Position numbers and translations under genes: made by a program. A DNA stretch of 7,159 nucleotides from an uncultured Muribaculaceae bacterium (GTDB taxonomy: Bacteria > Bacteroidota > Bacteroidia > Bacteroidales > Muribaculaceae), in NCBI GenBank assembly GCA_947178235.1, contig CAMWXQ010000054.1, positions 1 to 7,159 of the forward strand, in the 5' to 3' direction. Shown piece after piece: positions 1 to 6,317 of the stretch. Below the pieces are notes generated by a model, which did not search any database, had not been told where the DNA came from, and worked only from the letters and a program-made list of their open reading frames with translations. Numbering within the stretch: position 1 is the stretch's first letter; the number at the start of each line of letters is the position of its first letter.

Positions 1-416
1 CGGAGAAAGTAGTGGTGGTGATCGGGACCGACGGGAGCCAGCGCCAGGAACTCCTGGCCGATGTGGCCCGCATCGAGATCGGCCCGAGCTCTCTGACACT
101 GATGAGCGCGGGTGGCACGAACGAGACGTTCGACTACTCGGCCATCGACCGTGTGCTGATCGGAGCCGAGTGGAACGCCGTGAAGCAGCTCACCACCGAG
201 GGAGAGATTGCTGTATGGCCCACCGTCACCACCGACATCGTGAATATCTCGGGACTGAATGAGGGAGATGCCGTGACGGTGTTCGACCTCAAAGGCTCAA
301 CAGTCGTGAAAGCCTCGGCCACCGAAGGACTCACCACCGTGAACCTCGCAGGTCTGCCCGCGGGTCTCTATGTCGTGACCGCCAACAACAAATCAGTCAA
401 AATAATCAAGAACTAA
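1..416 (+). CDS. C-terminal part of a secreted protein with a T9SS type A sorting domain (5' end outside window)
   Basis: The reading frame is open to the window edge: codons for E-K-V precede the GTG at 12, which is therefore probably an internal valine and not a start. The visible part has two sections. The first (about residues 1-52 from position 12) holds two short beta-rich units, each ending in a motif like ADVARIEIG or SAIDRVLIG. The second (about residues 66-134) matches the Por/T9SS type A C-terminal domain: VWPTVTTDIVNIS corresponds to the usual YPNPV.D.V.I, followed by VTVFDLKG, then LPAGLYVVT, and it ends in KIIKN. In the family this domain directs the protein across the outer membrane by the type IX system and is removed or anchored at the surface. 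The catalytic or binding part of the protein lies upstream, so its function cannot be told. A small exported protein follows 21 bases downstream on the same strand, possibly co-transcribed. Confidence 0.88.
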   Translation, partial: EKVVVVIGTDGSQRQELLADVARIEIGPSSLTLMSAGGTNETFDYSAIDRVLIGAEWNAVKQLTTEGEIAVWPTVTTDIVNISGLNEGDAVTVFDLKGSTVVKASATEGLTTVNLAGLPAGLYVVTANNKSVKIIKN

Positions 417-437
417 CCCATCCCCAACATATCTGAT

Positions 438-1781
438 ATGACAAAGAAGACCATCATGGCCGCCGCACTGGCACTCGTGACCCTCGGGGCTTCGGCAGCC
501 GATGAAACGATGTACCTGGTCAAGGGTAACCGCGTTGTCTCGAAGTACAACGTCGATGCCGTGGACTATATAACCTTCAATCTCCCCGATGACGTGCTCG
601 ACGAAGCACTCTGGCTCACCGTCAACAATGTCGGCAAGAACACCGTGACCTACACCGTCAACACGGCAGGGGGCGATGTGGCCTACGCCCACAATCTCCT
701 CTCCTACTATGACGTGAACTACACGGCGATGGATATGTTCGGCGAAGCTCTCGATGACCTCGACGAGGAGAGCAAGCTGATGTGCCTCCAATACACACTC
801 TCGTACAACGCATTCGTGGGCATCGGGACACAGAAGTTCACTCAGAACGACTTCGAGCGTTATGACAACTACTCGGAGGCTGACCGTTTCAGCGTAATCC
901 CCGGTACCAAATACTACCTCTGCGCATGGGAGGTTGACCCCGAGACCACCGAGCCCAAGGAGACATTCGCATTCACCGAGCTCGAGACGGAGGCACCCGC
1001 GACCGTTGACCTCAACCTCGACGTGCAGTTCAACAAAATCTCCGAGTACGGCATGGTGCTCGACTTCACCGGCAGCCCTGAAATCCTCTATGTACGCACA
1101 TGCTGGGGCATGAAGGAGAGCATGGAGGCCTACGAGCAGTATTACGGCATGGACTATCTCATGGGTACCTTCGGCCAGAACTGGTCGATGGAGTTCCTCG
1201 CAGGTACGGGCGACATGGAGCCCGACGTGGAGAACGCCACATGGCCCGTCTATGATCCCGGAGAGTATATCATGTATGTCCGCGCGTATGACGCCGAGGG
1301 CAACATGCAGCAGAAGTCGTTCGTATTCAACTACGAGAACGGCGAAACAGGCGATGCACCCACAATCACCATCTTCTCGAAGGAGAAGGGTGCCGGTCAT
1401 GTGAAGGTCAACTTCGAGATCAACCCGAGCAACGTCGAGGAGGCATACGTCCGCCTTTGCAGCGAGAACTTCGTGGACGACCGCATCAACATGGGTTACA
1501 CCTATCCCGAAGTGGCGATGGGCGGCGACGCGACAGACATCACCAACGCCATCAACACCATGGGCGAGTACACCTTCGAGAGCAACGAGGTAGCCGAGCA
1601 GTGGAACTCGATCCTCATCTATGCCAAGTCGCAAGACGGCGGCAAGACCACACTGCGCATCAACTTCTATCCCGATGACGATGCCGAGTGGTCGATCTAT
1701 CCTCCCTTCCACGCTCCCGCCCGCAAGATGCACAAGATAACCCGCATCAAGCGTGCCAACAACCCCACGATACGCAAGTAA
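438..1781 (+). CDS. Exported protein of unknown function with three degenerate beta-sandwich-like units
   Basis: I do not recognise a family. The 447-residue protein starts with a clear signal peptide (basic MTKK, hydrophobic core, cleavage after ASA near residue 20). There is no cysteine after the cleavage site, so it is not an obvious lipoprotein. Residues 22-48 carry the motif MYLVKGNRVV...VDAVDYITF, also seen in the upstream protein. The rest appears to repeat three times: about 57-181, 191-300 and 307-411. Each unit starts with a beta strand of alternating hydrophobic residues and ends in a strand pair around TKYYLCAWEVD, EYIMYVRAYDAEG or SILIYAKSQDGG followed by an aromatic-rich strand. 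This resembles fibronectin-III/Ig-like folding, which is inference. The C-terminus (about 427-447) is strongly basic (ARKMHKITRIKR) and lacks a T9SS sorting domain, so it probably stays periplasmic or is exported another way. The ATG at 438 has no Shine-Dalgarno sequence, but the signal peptide fixes the start. Confidence 0.85.
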   Translation: MTKKTIMAAALALVTLGASAADETMYLVKGNRVVSKYNVDAVDYITFNLPDDVLDEALWLTVNNVGKNTVTYTVNTAGGDVAYAHNLLSYYDVNYTAMDMFGEALDDLDEESKLMCLQYTLSYNAFVGIGTQKFTQNDFERYDNYSEADRFSVIPGTKYYLCAWEVDPETTEPKETFAFTELETEAPATVDLNLDVQFNKISEYGMVLDFTGSPEILYVRTCWGMKESMEAYEQYYGMDYLMGTFGQNWSMEFLAGTGDMEPDVENATWPVYDPGEYIMYVRAYDAEGNMQQKSFVFNYENGETGDAPTITIFSKEKGAGHVKVNFEINPSNVEEAYVRLCSENFVDDRINMGYTYPEVAMGGDATDITNAINTMGEYTFESNEVAEQWNSILIYAKSQDGGKTTLRINFYPDDDAEWSIYPPFHAPARKMHKITRIKRANNPTIRK

Positions 1782-1791
1782 AAGCCCATGG

Positions 1792-1811
1792 CCCGGGGAT
1801 GAATCCCCGGG
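1792..1811. repeat. GC-rich perfect palindrome with TGAA loop, copy 1
   Basis: An 8-base perfect inverted repeat (CCCGGGGA / TCCCCGGG) encloses a TGAA tetraloop, 10 bases after the stop codon of the exported protein. No T-run follows directly on either strand, so it is not a classic intrinsic terminator by itself, though it could stop or protect the 3' end of the + strand transcript. A second palindrome with the same GGGATGAATCCC core lies at 5277-5294, which suggests a dispersed intergenic element. Confidence 0.7.
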
Positions 1812-1825
1812 GCAATCAATGACAA

Positions 1826-1863
1826 AACCGCCCGCAGGAACTTGATGGTTTCTGCGGGCGGTT
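1826..1863 (-). terminator. Intrinsic terminator downstream of kdgK, possibly bidirectional
   Basis: A 15-base-pair stem (AACCGCCCGCAGGAA with TTTCTGCGGGCGGTT, one G-T wobble) encloses an 8-base loop. Read on the - strand, it lies just after the kdgK stop codon and its 3' arm runs into GGTTTTGTCATT, the expected T-run of a Rho-independent terminator. Read on the + strand, it is followed by GGTTGATTATTTC, a poorer T-run, so it may also back up termination of the convergent + strand gene. Confidence 0.85.
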
Positions 1864-1885
1864 GATTATTTCAGGTCAGCGTGGA

Positions 1886-2905
1886 TCAGCGCTGTACGCG
1901 GCCGTTGGCAGAGCCGCCGGCGAGAGCCTTGACCTCGTCAACTGTTACGAGGTTGAAGTCGCCGGGGATGGTCTGCTTCAAAGCAGAAGCGGCAACGGCG
2001 AATTCGAGGGCCTCGCCCTGGGTGGGCATGGTGAGGAGGCCGTAGATGAGGCCGCCGGAGAAGGAGTCACCGCCACCGACACGGTCGATGATGGGGTTGA
2101 TGTCGTAGCGCTTGCTCTCGTAGAACTCCTTGCCGTCATAGATCATGGCCTTCCAGCCGTTGTGGGTAGCGGAGAAGGACTCGCGGAGGGTCGAAGCGAC
2201 ATACTTGAAGCCGAACTCCTTGGCCATGGCCTCGAAGATGCCCTTGTAGCCCTCGGCGTTGGTCTCGCCGCCCTCGACGTCTGCGTCGGGCTTGAAGCCG
2301 AGGCAGAGTTCGGCGTCCTCCTCGTTGCCGATGCAGACATCGACATACTTCATGAGGGGGCGCATGATGGACTGGGCCTTCTCGGAGGTCCAGAGTTTCT
2401 TGCGGAAGTTGAGGTCGACGCTGACGGTGACGCCGTGACGCTTGGCGGCCTCGCAGGCGAGGCGGGTGAGCTCGGCAGCCTTGTCGGAGATGGCGGGGGT
2501 GATGCCGCTCCAGTGGAACCAGTCGGCACCCTCCATGATGGCGTCGAAGTCGAAGTCGGAGGGATCAGCCTCGGCGATGGCCGAGTTGGCGCGGTCGTAG
2601 ATGACCTTGGAGGGGCGCATGGAGGCACCGGTCTCGCAGTAGTAGATGCCTACGCGGTCGCCGCCACGGGCGATATGGTCGGTCTTCACGCCGTAACGAC
2701 GGAGAGCGTTGAGGGCAGCCTGGCCGATCTCGTGCTTGGGGAGCTTGCTCACGAAGTAGGCGTCGAGGCCATAGTTGGCGCAGGACACGGCCACATTGGC
2801 CTCACCGCCGCCCCAGATGACGTCAAATGCGTCAACTTCGACGAAGCGCTTGCAGCCGGCGGGGGAAAGGCGGAGCATGATCTCGCCTAAGGTAACAACT
2901 TTCAT
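1886..2905 (-). CDS. kdgK: 2-keto-3-deoxygluconate kinase (PfkB family)
   Basis: This cytoplasmic sugar kinase phosphorylates 2-keto-3-deoxygluconate with ATP to KDPG, the step before KDPG aldolase in uronate breakdown. The 339-residue protein has the full PfkB layout. The N-terminal strand is KVVTLGEIMLRLSP. The first signature is at about 32-55 (GGGEANVAVSCANYG, with the sugar-binding GGGEAN). A lid region covers about 79-107 (GGDRVGIYYCETGASMRPSK). The second signature is RVGGGDSFSGGL at about 275-286, with catalytic base Asp280 and the anion-hole GGGD. GASMRPSKVIYDR is typical of KdgK-type members, but PfkB substrate calls from sequence are not certain: fructokinase or another ketose kinase remains possible. 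The nearby kduI supports KdgK. The ATG at 2905 has no Shine-Dalgarno sequence. It is the last gene before a strong terminator, and 51 AT-rich bases separate it from the upstream oxidoreductase gene. KDPG aldolase is not adjacent. Confidence 0.87.
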   Translation of the reverse strand: MKVVTLGEIMLRLSPAGCKRFVEVDAFDVIWGGGEANVAVSCANYGLDAYFVSKLPKHEIGQAALNALRRYGVKTDHIARGGDRVGIYYCETGASMRPSKVIYDRANSAIAEADPSDFDFDAIMEGADWFHWSGITPAISDKAAELTRLACEAAKRHGVTVSVDLNFRKKLWTSEKAQSIMRPLMKYVDVCIGNEEDAELCLGFKPDADVEGGETNAEGYKGIFEAMAKEFGFKYVASTLRESFSATHNGWKAMIYDGKEFYESKRYDINPIIDRVGGGDSFSGGLIYGLLTMPTQGEALEFAVAASALKQTIPGDFNLVTVDEVKALAGGSANGRVQR

Positions 2906-2956
2906 AGAGATGTAAGTTTTAAGGGTTAGATTATGGGGTTAGTAAAGATGATTTGT
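2906..2956 (-). other. Short AT-rich spacer upstream of kdgK
   Basis: These 51 bases are clearly richer in A+T than the flanking genes and could hold a promoter or leader for kdgK. I see no convincing Bacteroidetes-type -7 box (TAnnTTTG), no hairpin with a T-run and no Shine-Dalgarno sequence. Read-through from the upstream gene and a separate start are both possible. Confidence 0.4.
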
Positions 2957-4486
2957 TTATCCGAGGGTAGTGTTGGAGATGAGTGTCGCGAAGGCGTCGG
3001 ACATGGCCTGTGCGGCACGGCGTCCGTCGCCCATGGCGAGAATGACGGTGGCGGCGCCGCGGACGATGTCGCCTCCGGCATATATGGATGGTTGGTTGGT
3101 CTCGCCAGTGCCGGGGTCAGCGACAATCTTCCCCTTGCCGGAGATGTCGAGGCCGGCTTTGAGTTCGGGGGGATTGGGGAGGTATCCGACACAGATGATG
3201 ACGAGGTCGACCTCGACCTCCTCGATGGCACCGGGAATCTCGACAGGCGCGCGGCGACCAGATGCATCGGGCTCGCCGAGCTCCATCTTCTGGAGACGCA
3301 TGGCGCGGAGAGTTCCGTCGGGGCCTGCGAGGTACTCGACAGGGTTGTGGAGAGTGAGGAATTCGACACCCTCCTCGCGGGCATGGCGTACCTCCTCGGC
3401 GCGGGCGGGAATCTCGTCCTCGCCGCGGCGGTAGACGATCATGGCTCGCTCGGCACCGAAGCGGAGCGCGGCGCGGACAGCGTCCATGGCCGTGTTGCCG
3501 GCACCGATGACGGCGACGCGCTTGCGGTTGAGCGACATTACGTTCTGGCCATAGATGTCGTTGCGCAGGAGGTTGTAGCGGATGAGGTATTCGTTGGCGG
3601 TCATAACGCCGGGCAGGTACTCGCCGGGGATACCCATGAAACGGGGCTTGCCGGCACCTGTGGCGACGTAGATGCCCTTGAAACCGCGGGCTTGGAGGTC
3701 ATTGTACGTGAGGGTCGTGCCCACGAAGGTGTTCTTCTCGAACTTGACGCCGAGATCGGCGACCTTGGCTATCTCGGCATTGACTACATCCTTCGGGAGA
3801 CAGAATTCAGGGATACCGTATTTGAGTACGCCGCCGAGGCGGTCGAGAGCCTCGAAGACGGTGACGTCATAGCCGCGCTTGGCCATGTCGCCCGCGAAGG
3901 CGAGACCCGAGGGGCCGGAGCCGACAACGGCAATCTTGATGCCGGCGAAGAAGGGACTGCCGTTGGCCATGGTGAAGGGACGTGCCTTCTCGTGCTTGTC
4001 CTGGCACTCCATCTCGCGGTTGAAGTCGGCCACGAAACGTTCGAGAGCCCCGATGGCTACGGGTGGCTTCTTCAACTTATTATATATGCACCCTGCCTCG
4101 CACTGTTTCTCCTGCGGGCAGACGCGGCCACAGACAGCGGGGAGAACAGTGGTGAGCGAGAGGACATCGAGGGCATCGGCAAAGTGTCGGCGCTCGATGT
4201 TCTTGATGAAGGCGGGGATATAGTTGCTCACGGGGCAACCTTTCATGCACCCGGGGTCTGGGCAGTCGAGGCAGCGGCGAGCTTCGAGGACGGCCTGCTC
4301 GGTGGAGAGGCCCTGGTTGACCTCCTTCTGGGTATGCAGTCGGTATGATGCGGGAATCTCGGGCATCTCGACCCTGGGTACGCAGGTACGCTCTTTTTGA
4401 GGAATCGCCTTGCGCAACTCCTCGCGCCATTCGGCGTCACGCGAAGTGAGCTCTTCGGGGGTAAGGGGACGTTTGAAGTTCAGCAT
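2957..4486 (-). CDS. gltD: NADPH-dependent glutamate synthase-like / NfnB-type iron-sulfur flavoprotein
   Basis: The protein belongs to the GltD / NfnB (large Nfn subunit) family. Its members use FAD and two [4Fe-4S] clusters to move electrons between NADPH and a partner. The 509-residue length fits. An N-terminal cluster domain has cysteines 72, 75, 80 and 84 (CLDCPDPGCMKGCPV) and 119, 123, 129 and 133 (CGRVCPQEKQCEAGC). An FAD-binding fold follows at about 184-220 (VVGSGPSGLAFAGDMA, then FEALDRLGGVLKYGIP). The NADPH-binding fold is at about 324-345 (VAVIGAGNTAMDAVRAAL). The C-terminal FAD motif is YAGGDIVRGAATVILAMGDG at about 469-488. All expected cysteines and glycines are present, so it should be active. 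It begins 6 bases after the stop codon of an NfnA-like gene in the same frame, so the two probably form one enzyme: either an electron-bifurcating NADH-dependent ferredoxin:NADP+ oxidoreductase or a glutamate synthase-like complex. Sequence alone does not decide. No large GltB-type glutamate synthase subunit is visible. Confidence 0.88.
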   Translation of the reverse strand: MLNFKRPLTPEELTSRDAEWREELRKAIPQKERTCVPRVEMPEIPASYRLHTQKEVNQGLSTEQAVLEARRCLDCPDPGCMKGCPVSNYIPAFIKNIERRHFADALDVLSLTTVLPAVCGRVCPQEKQCEAGCIYNKLKKPPVAIGALERFVADFNREMECQDKHEKARPFTMANGSPFFAGIKIAVVGSGPSGLAFAGDMAKRGYDVTVFEALDRLGGVLKYGIPEFCLPKDVVNAEIAKVADLGVKFEKNTFVGTTLTYNDLQARGFKGIYVATGAGKPRFMGIPGEYLPGVMTANEYLIRYNLLRNDIYGQNVMSLNRKRVAVIGAGNTAMDAVRAALRFGAERAMIVYRRGEDEIPARAEEVRHAREEGVEFLTLHNPVEYLAGPDGTLRAMRLQKMELGEPDASGRRAPVEIPGAIEEVEVDLVIICVGYLPNPPELKAGLDISGKGKIVADPGTGETNQPSIYAGGDIVRGAATVILAMGDGRRAAQAMSDAFATLISNTTLG

Positions 4487-4492
4487 GGGCGG

Positions 4493-5257
4493 TTATACGA
4501 AGTTGCGTTGGCGGTTGCAGAGTTGGTCGAAGTCGACGAGGTGGGCGTCGAAGGTCGGGCCGTCGATACAGGTGAGCTTGCGCTCGCCTCCGACAAGCAC
4601 ACGGCAGATGCCGCAGATGCCGACGCCGTCGACCATGATCATATTGAGTATGCACTTGGTCGGGATACCGAGACGGCGGGTTGATTCGGAAATGAGGCTG
4701 AGCATATCGGTCGGGCCTGTGATAACCACGAGGTCGACATTGCCCTCGGCGGCGAGGGACTCGGTGATGGCGACGGCCTCCTCCTTGGAGGCGGAGTGGA
4801 GTATGCGGTCGGCATAACGCTCGGCATTGCCGCGCAGACATGATGTCCGCTCGGTGAATTCGGAGAGGACGCTGACGACTGTGTTTCCGGCCTCTTTGAG
4901 GGCCTTCATCACGGGGAGCAGAGGCACGAAGCCTTCGCCGTCTCCGATGCAGAGGACGTTGCCGTAATTTTCGATGGGGAATGCCTGGCCGAGGGGGCCG
5001 AGGAGATTGGGGAGCTCACGGCCGACTTCGAGCGATTCGATGACCTTGGTGAGACGGGCTCCCTTGTGGATGATGATGGTGAATGTACCGGCCTTGGGGT
5101 CGGTGTCCACGATTGTGAAAGGTATGCGGGGGTACTCCTCCGAAAACCTAATCATGACAAAGTGGCCCGCACGGGCCGAGGTGGCAATCGAGGGGTTCTC
5201 GATGACCACCTCAGCCGTGTAGGCTGAATGTCGGATAATCTGTCGGATCGGGTTCAT
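4493..5257 (-). CDS. NfnA / SudB-like FAD- and [2Fe-2S]-binding oxidoreductase subunit
   Basis: The protein is a member of the dihydroorotate dehydrogenase electron-transfer (PyrK) / NfnA / sulfide dehydrogenase small-subunit group, which passes electrons from a pyridine nucleotide via FAD and a [2Fe-2S] cluster to a partner subunit. The 254-residue protein has an FAD-binding beta barrel at about 1-95, with RIPFTI (44-49) as the FAD-contact motif, then a nucleotide-binding domain at about 98-200. The cluster loop at about 209-231 holds VDGVGICGICRV with Cys215, Cys218 and Cys230 and Asp210, the Asp-plus-three-Cys pattern known for NfnA. The nucleotide loop reads IGDGEGFVP (104-112), where relatives have GGGVGIAP, and the later GSYGxKG-type motif is not recognisable, so nucleotide binding may be changed. 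It is immediately upstream of, and in frame with, the NfnB-like gene. The ATG at 5257 lacks a Shine-Dalgarno sequence. Confidence 0.85.
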   Translation of the reverse strand: MNPIRQIIRHSAYTAEVVIENPSIATSARAGHFVMIRFSEEYPRIPFTIVDTDPKAGTFTIIIHKGARLTKVIESLEVGRELPNLLGPLGQAFPIENYGNVLCIGDGEGFVPLLPVMKALKEAGNTVVSVLSEFTERTSCLRGNAERYADRILHSASKEEAVAITESLAAEGNVDLVVITGPTDMLSLISESTRRLGIPTKCILNMIMVDGVGICGICRVLVGGERKLTCIDGPTFDAHLVDFDQLCNRQRNFV

Positions 5258-5273
5258 CTGTATTGGAATTGAG

Positions 5274-5336
5274 AAGTCCGGGATGAATCCCGGAGCTGGG
5301 ACAAAACACCCGTAATGGGGGTCGGTCGCCGGACTT
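5274..5336 (-). promoter_or_regulatory. Overlapping inverted repeats in the leader of the NfnA-like gene
   Basis: The 106-base gap 5258-5363 separates kduI from the next gene and holds structured sequence. An 8-base inverted repeat (CCGGACTT at 5329-5336 on the + strand with AAGTCCGG at 5274-5281) spans a small ACCC/GGGT hairpin at 5308-5322 that is followed by GTTTTG on the - strand. The inner half of the long repeat is shared with the palindrome at 5277-5294, so the two stems exclude each other. This could end the kduI transcript, act as a leader switch for the redox pair, or be a decayed repeat element. No clear TAnnTTTG promoter box is seen. Confidence 0.35.
5277..5294. repeat. Palindrome with TGAA loop, copy 2
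   Basis: A 7-base perfect inverted repeat (TCCGGGA / TCCCGGA) encloses the same TGAA tetraloop and GGGATGAATCCC core as the palindrome at 1792-1811, in the same strand orientation. The outer bases differ but still pair (compensatory change), which points to conserved hairpin structure. It lies 20 bases upstream of the start codon of the NfnA-like gene. Confidence 0.7.
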
Positions 5337-5361
5337 TCAACTTTCTACTTTAAACTCTCAA
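5337..5361. repeat. Short imperfect CAACTTTC/CTCTCAAC-type simple repeat
   Basis: The segment just after the kduI stop codon reads, on the + strand, TCAACTTTCTACTTTAAAC then TCTCAAC: an imperfect tandem of about 7-9 base units. Similar low-complexity TTTCAA/CTCAAC tracts are known between genes of Bacteroidales. It is a minor feature with no function proposed. Confidence 0.4.
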
Positions 5362-5363
5362 CC

Positions 5364-6284
5364 TTACTTCATTTCGAGGTAGGTGATTTTGTCCTGGTCG
5401 GTGTAGTCGAGGTTCTCGCCACCCATGCTCCAAATGAACATGTAGTTGGAGGTTCCGGCGGCGGCGTGGATCGACCACTCGGGCGACATCACGGCCTGGC
5501 CCTCGTGGAGCCAGATGACGCGGGTCTCCTGGGGCTCGCCCATGAAGTGGGCAATGGCGTTCCCCTTCGGGAGATTGAAGTAGTAGTAAGCCTCGACGCG
5601 GCGGTCGTGGGTGTGGGCAGGCATGGTGTTCCAGACGCTGCCGGGCTTGAGCTCGGTGAGGCCGACCTGAAGCTGACAGGGGCCCTCTTCGAGGACGTTG
5701 TTGACGATGAGCTGATTGATGACGCGGTCATTGCTCTCTTCGAGGCTACCGGCCTTGATCTGATTGGCTTTGAGCGAGCCCTTGCGGCCATCGATGGTGA
5801 TGAGCTGGGTCTTGTAAGCCTTGTGTGCGTTGGCCGATGTGAGGTAGAACTTGGCGGGGTTGGCTGCGTCCTTCGAGCGGAAGGTCACCTCCTTGTTGCC
5901 GCGGCCTACATAGAGGGCATCCTTGAAGCTGAGTTCGTACTCCTTGCCGTCGACAGTGACGACACCGTCGCCACCGGTGTTGACGACGCCGAGCTCGCGG
6001 TGTTCAAGGAAGTATTCGGATTTAAGGGGGTCGATGGTTTCGAGGGCCACGGTCTTAGACACGGGCACCACGCCACCGTAAACGAGGCGGTCGTACATCG
6101 AATAGGTGAGGGTGATCTTGTCCTCGGACATCACCTCGGGCATGACGAAACGGTCACGGAGCTGGGCGGTGTCGTAGTGCTTGACGTCGTCGGGGTGACA
6201 GGCGCGCTGCACTGTATAGCTGGTCTGAGCCATGGCTGCGATGGTTGAGAGTGCGAGTGAAACTGTAAGGAATATTTTTTTCAT
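5364..6284 (-). CDS. kduI: 5-keto-4-deoxyuronate isomerase with N-terminal signal peptide
   Basis: KduI (4-deoxy-L-threo-5-hexosulose-uronate ketol-isomerase) converts the product released from unsaturated uronides into 2,5-diketo-3-deoxygluconate. It is a cupin-type zinc enzyme. The 306-residue protein is close to E. coli KduI along its whole length (for example REL.GV.N.GG, DALYVG.G.KEV.F, GLTEL.PG..WNTMP.HTH, PQETR, WSIH). All four zinc ligands are present: His224, His226 and Glu231 in HTHDRRVE, and His273 in WSIH. The difference is an N-terminal extension with a basic MKK, a hydrophobic core and an AMA|QT cleavage site near residue 19, a typical Bacteroidetes Sec signal peptide. The family is otherwise known as cytoplasmic. 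An internal ATG at 6233 (Met18) could give a cytoplasmic form, but a full signal-peptide pattern upstream by chance is unlikely. The gene lies 33 bases downstream of an EIIC-type permease gene and is probably co-transcribed with it. Confidence 0.92.
   Translation of the reverse strand: MKKIFLTVSLALSTIAAMAQTSYTVQRACHPDDVKHYDTAQLRDRFVMPEVMSEDKITLTYSMYDRLVYGGVVPVSKTVALETIDPLKSEYFLEHRELGVVNTGGDGVVTVDGKEYELSFKDALYVGRGNKEVTFRSKDAANPAKFYLTSANAHKAYKTQLITIDGRKGSLKANQIKAGSLEESNDRVINQLIVNNVLEEGPCQLQVGLTELKPGSVWNTMPAHTHDRRVEAYYYFNLPKGNAIAHFMGEPQETRVIWLHEGQAVMSPEWSIHAAAGTSNYMFIWSMGGENLDYTDQDKITYLEMK
6233..6284 (-). other. Signal-peptide coding segment of kduI
   Basis: The first 17 codons of the reading frame, up to the alternative in-frame ATG at 6233, encode MKKIF followed by [12 protein letters not shown], which with the following MAQ makes a complete n-, h- and c-region. 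The alignment to the E. coli enzyme begins only after it (VQRACH with VRQSIH), so it adds about 22 residues to the catalytic protein. Confidence 0.8.
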
Positions 6285-6317
6285 TTCTCAGAATGAATTT
6301 TAGTAGTTTGGTGGGGA

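Noticed and set aside
12..14. GTG at 12 as a true start codon
   Set aside because: The frame stays open to base 1 and a sorting domain is normally found at the end of a much longer secreted protein, so the gene most likely begins outside the window.
393..1733. A 446-codon open frame on the - strand opposite the exported protein
   Set aside because: It lies opposite a gene with a clear signal peptide, its translation is rich in V, H, G and C without recognisable motifs, and it runs over the end of the upstream gene. GC-rich codon usage explains the lack of stops.
1862..2890. A 342-codon open frame on the + strand opposite kdgK
   Set aside because: It is the antisense shadow of a well-supported PfkB kinase; the translation is low in complexity (V, G, A, D, E, L) and matches no family I know.
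2933..4348. A 471-codon open frame on the + strand opposite the NfnB-like gene
   Set aside because: The - strand gene has two complete cysteine motifs and two nucleotide-binding folds; the + frame shows only composition typical of an antisense shadow.
5258..5363. A Bacteroidetes-type promoter for the NfnA-like gene
   Set aside because: The best -7 candidates (for example TACGGGTG) match TAnnTTTG poorly and have no well-placed -33 TTG box, so I do not call a promoter.
5466..6248. A 260-codon open frame on the + strand opposite kduI
   Set aside because: The - strand frame is an unmistakable KduI with all metal ligands, so the + frame is a shadow.
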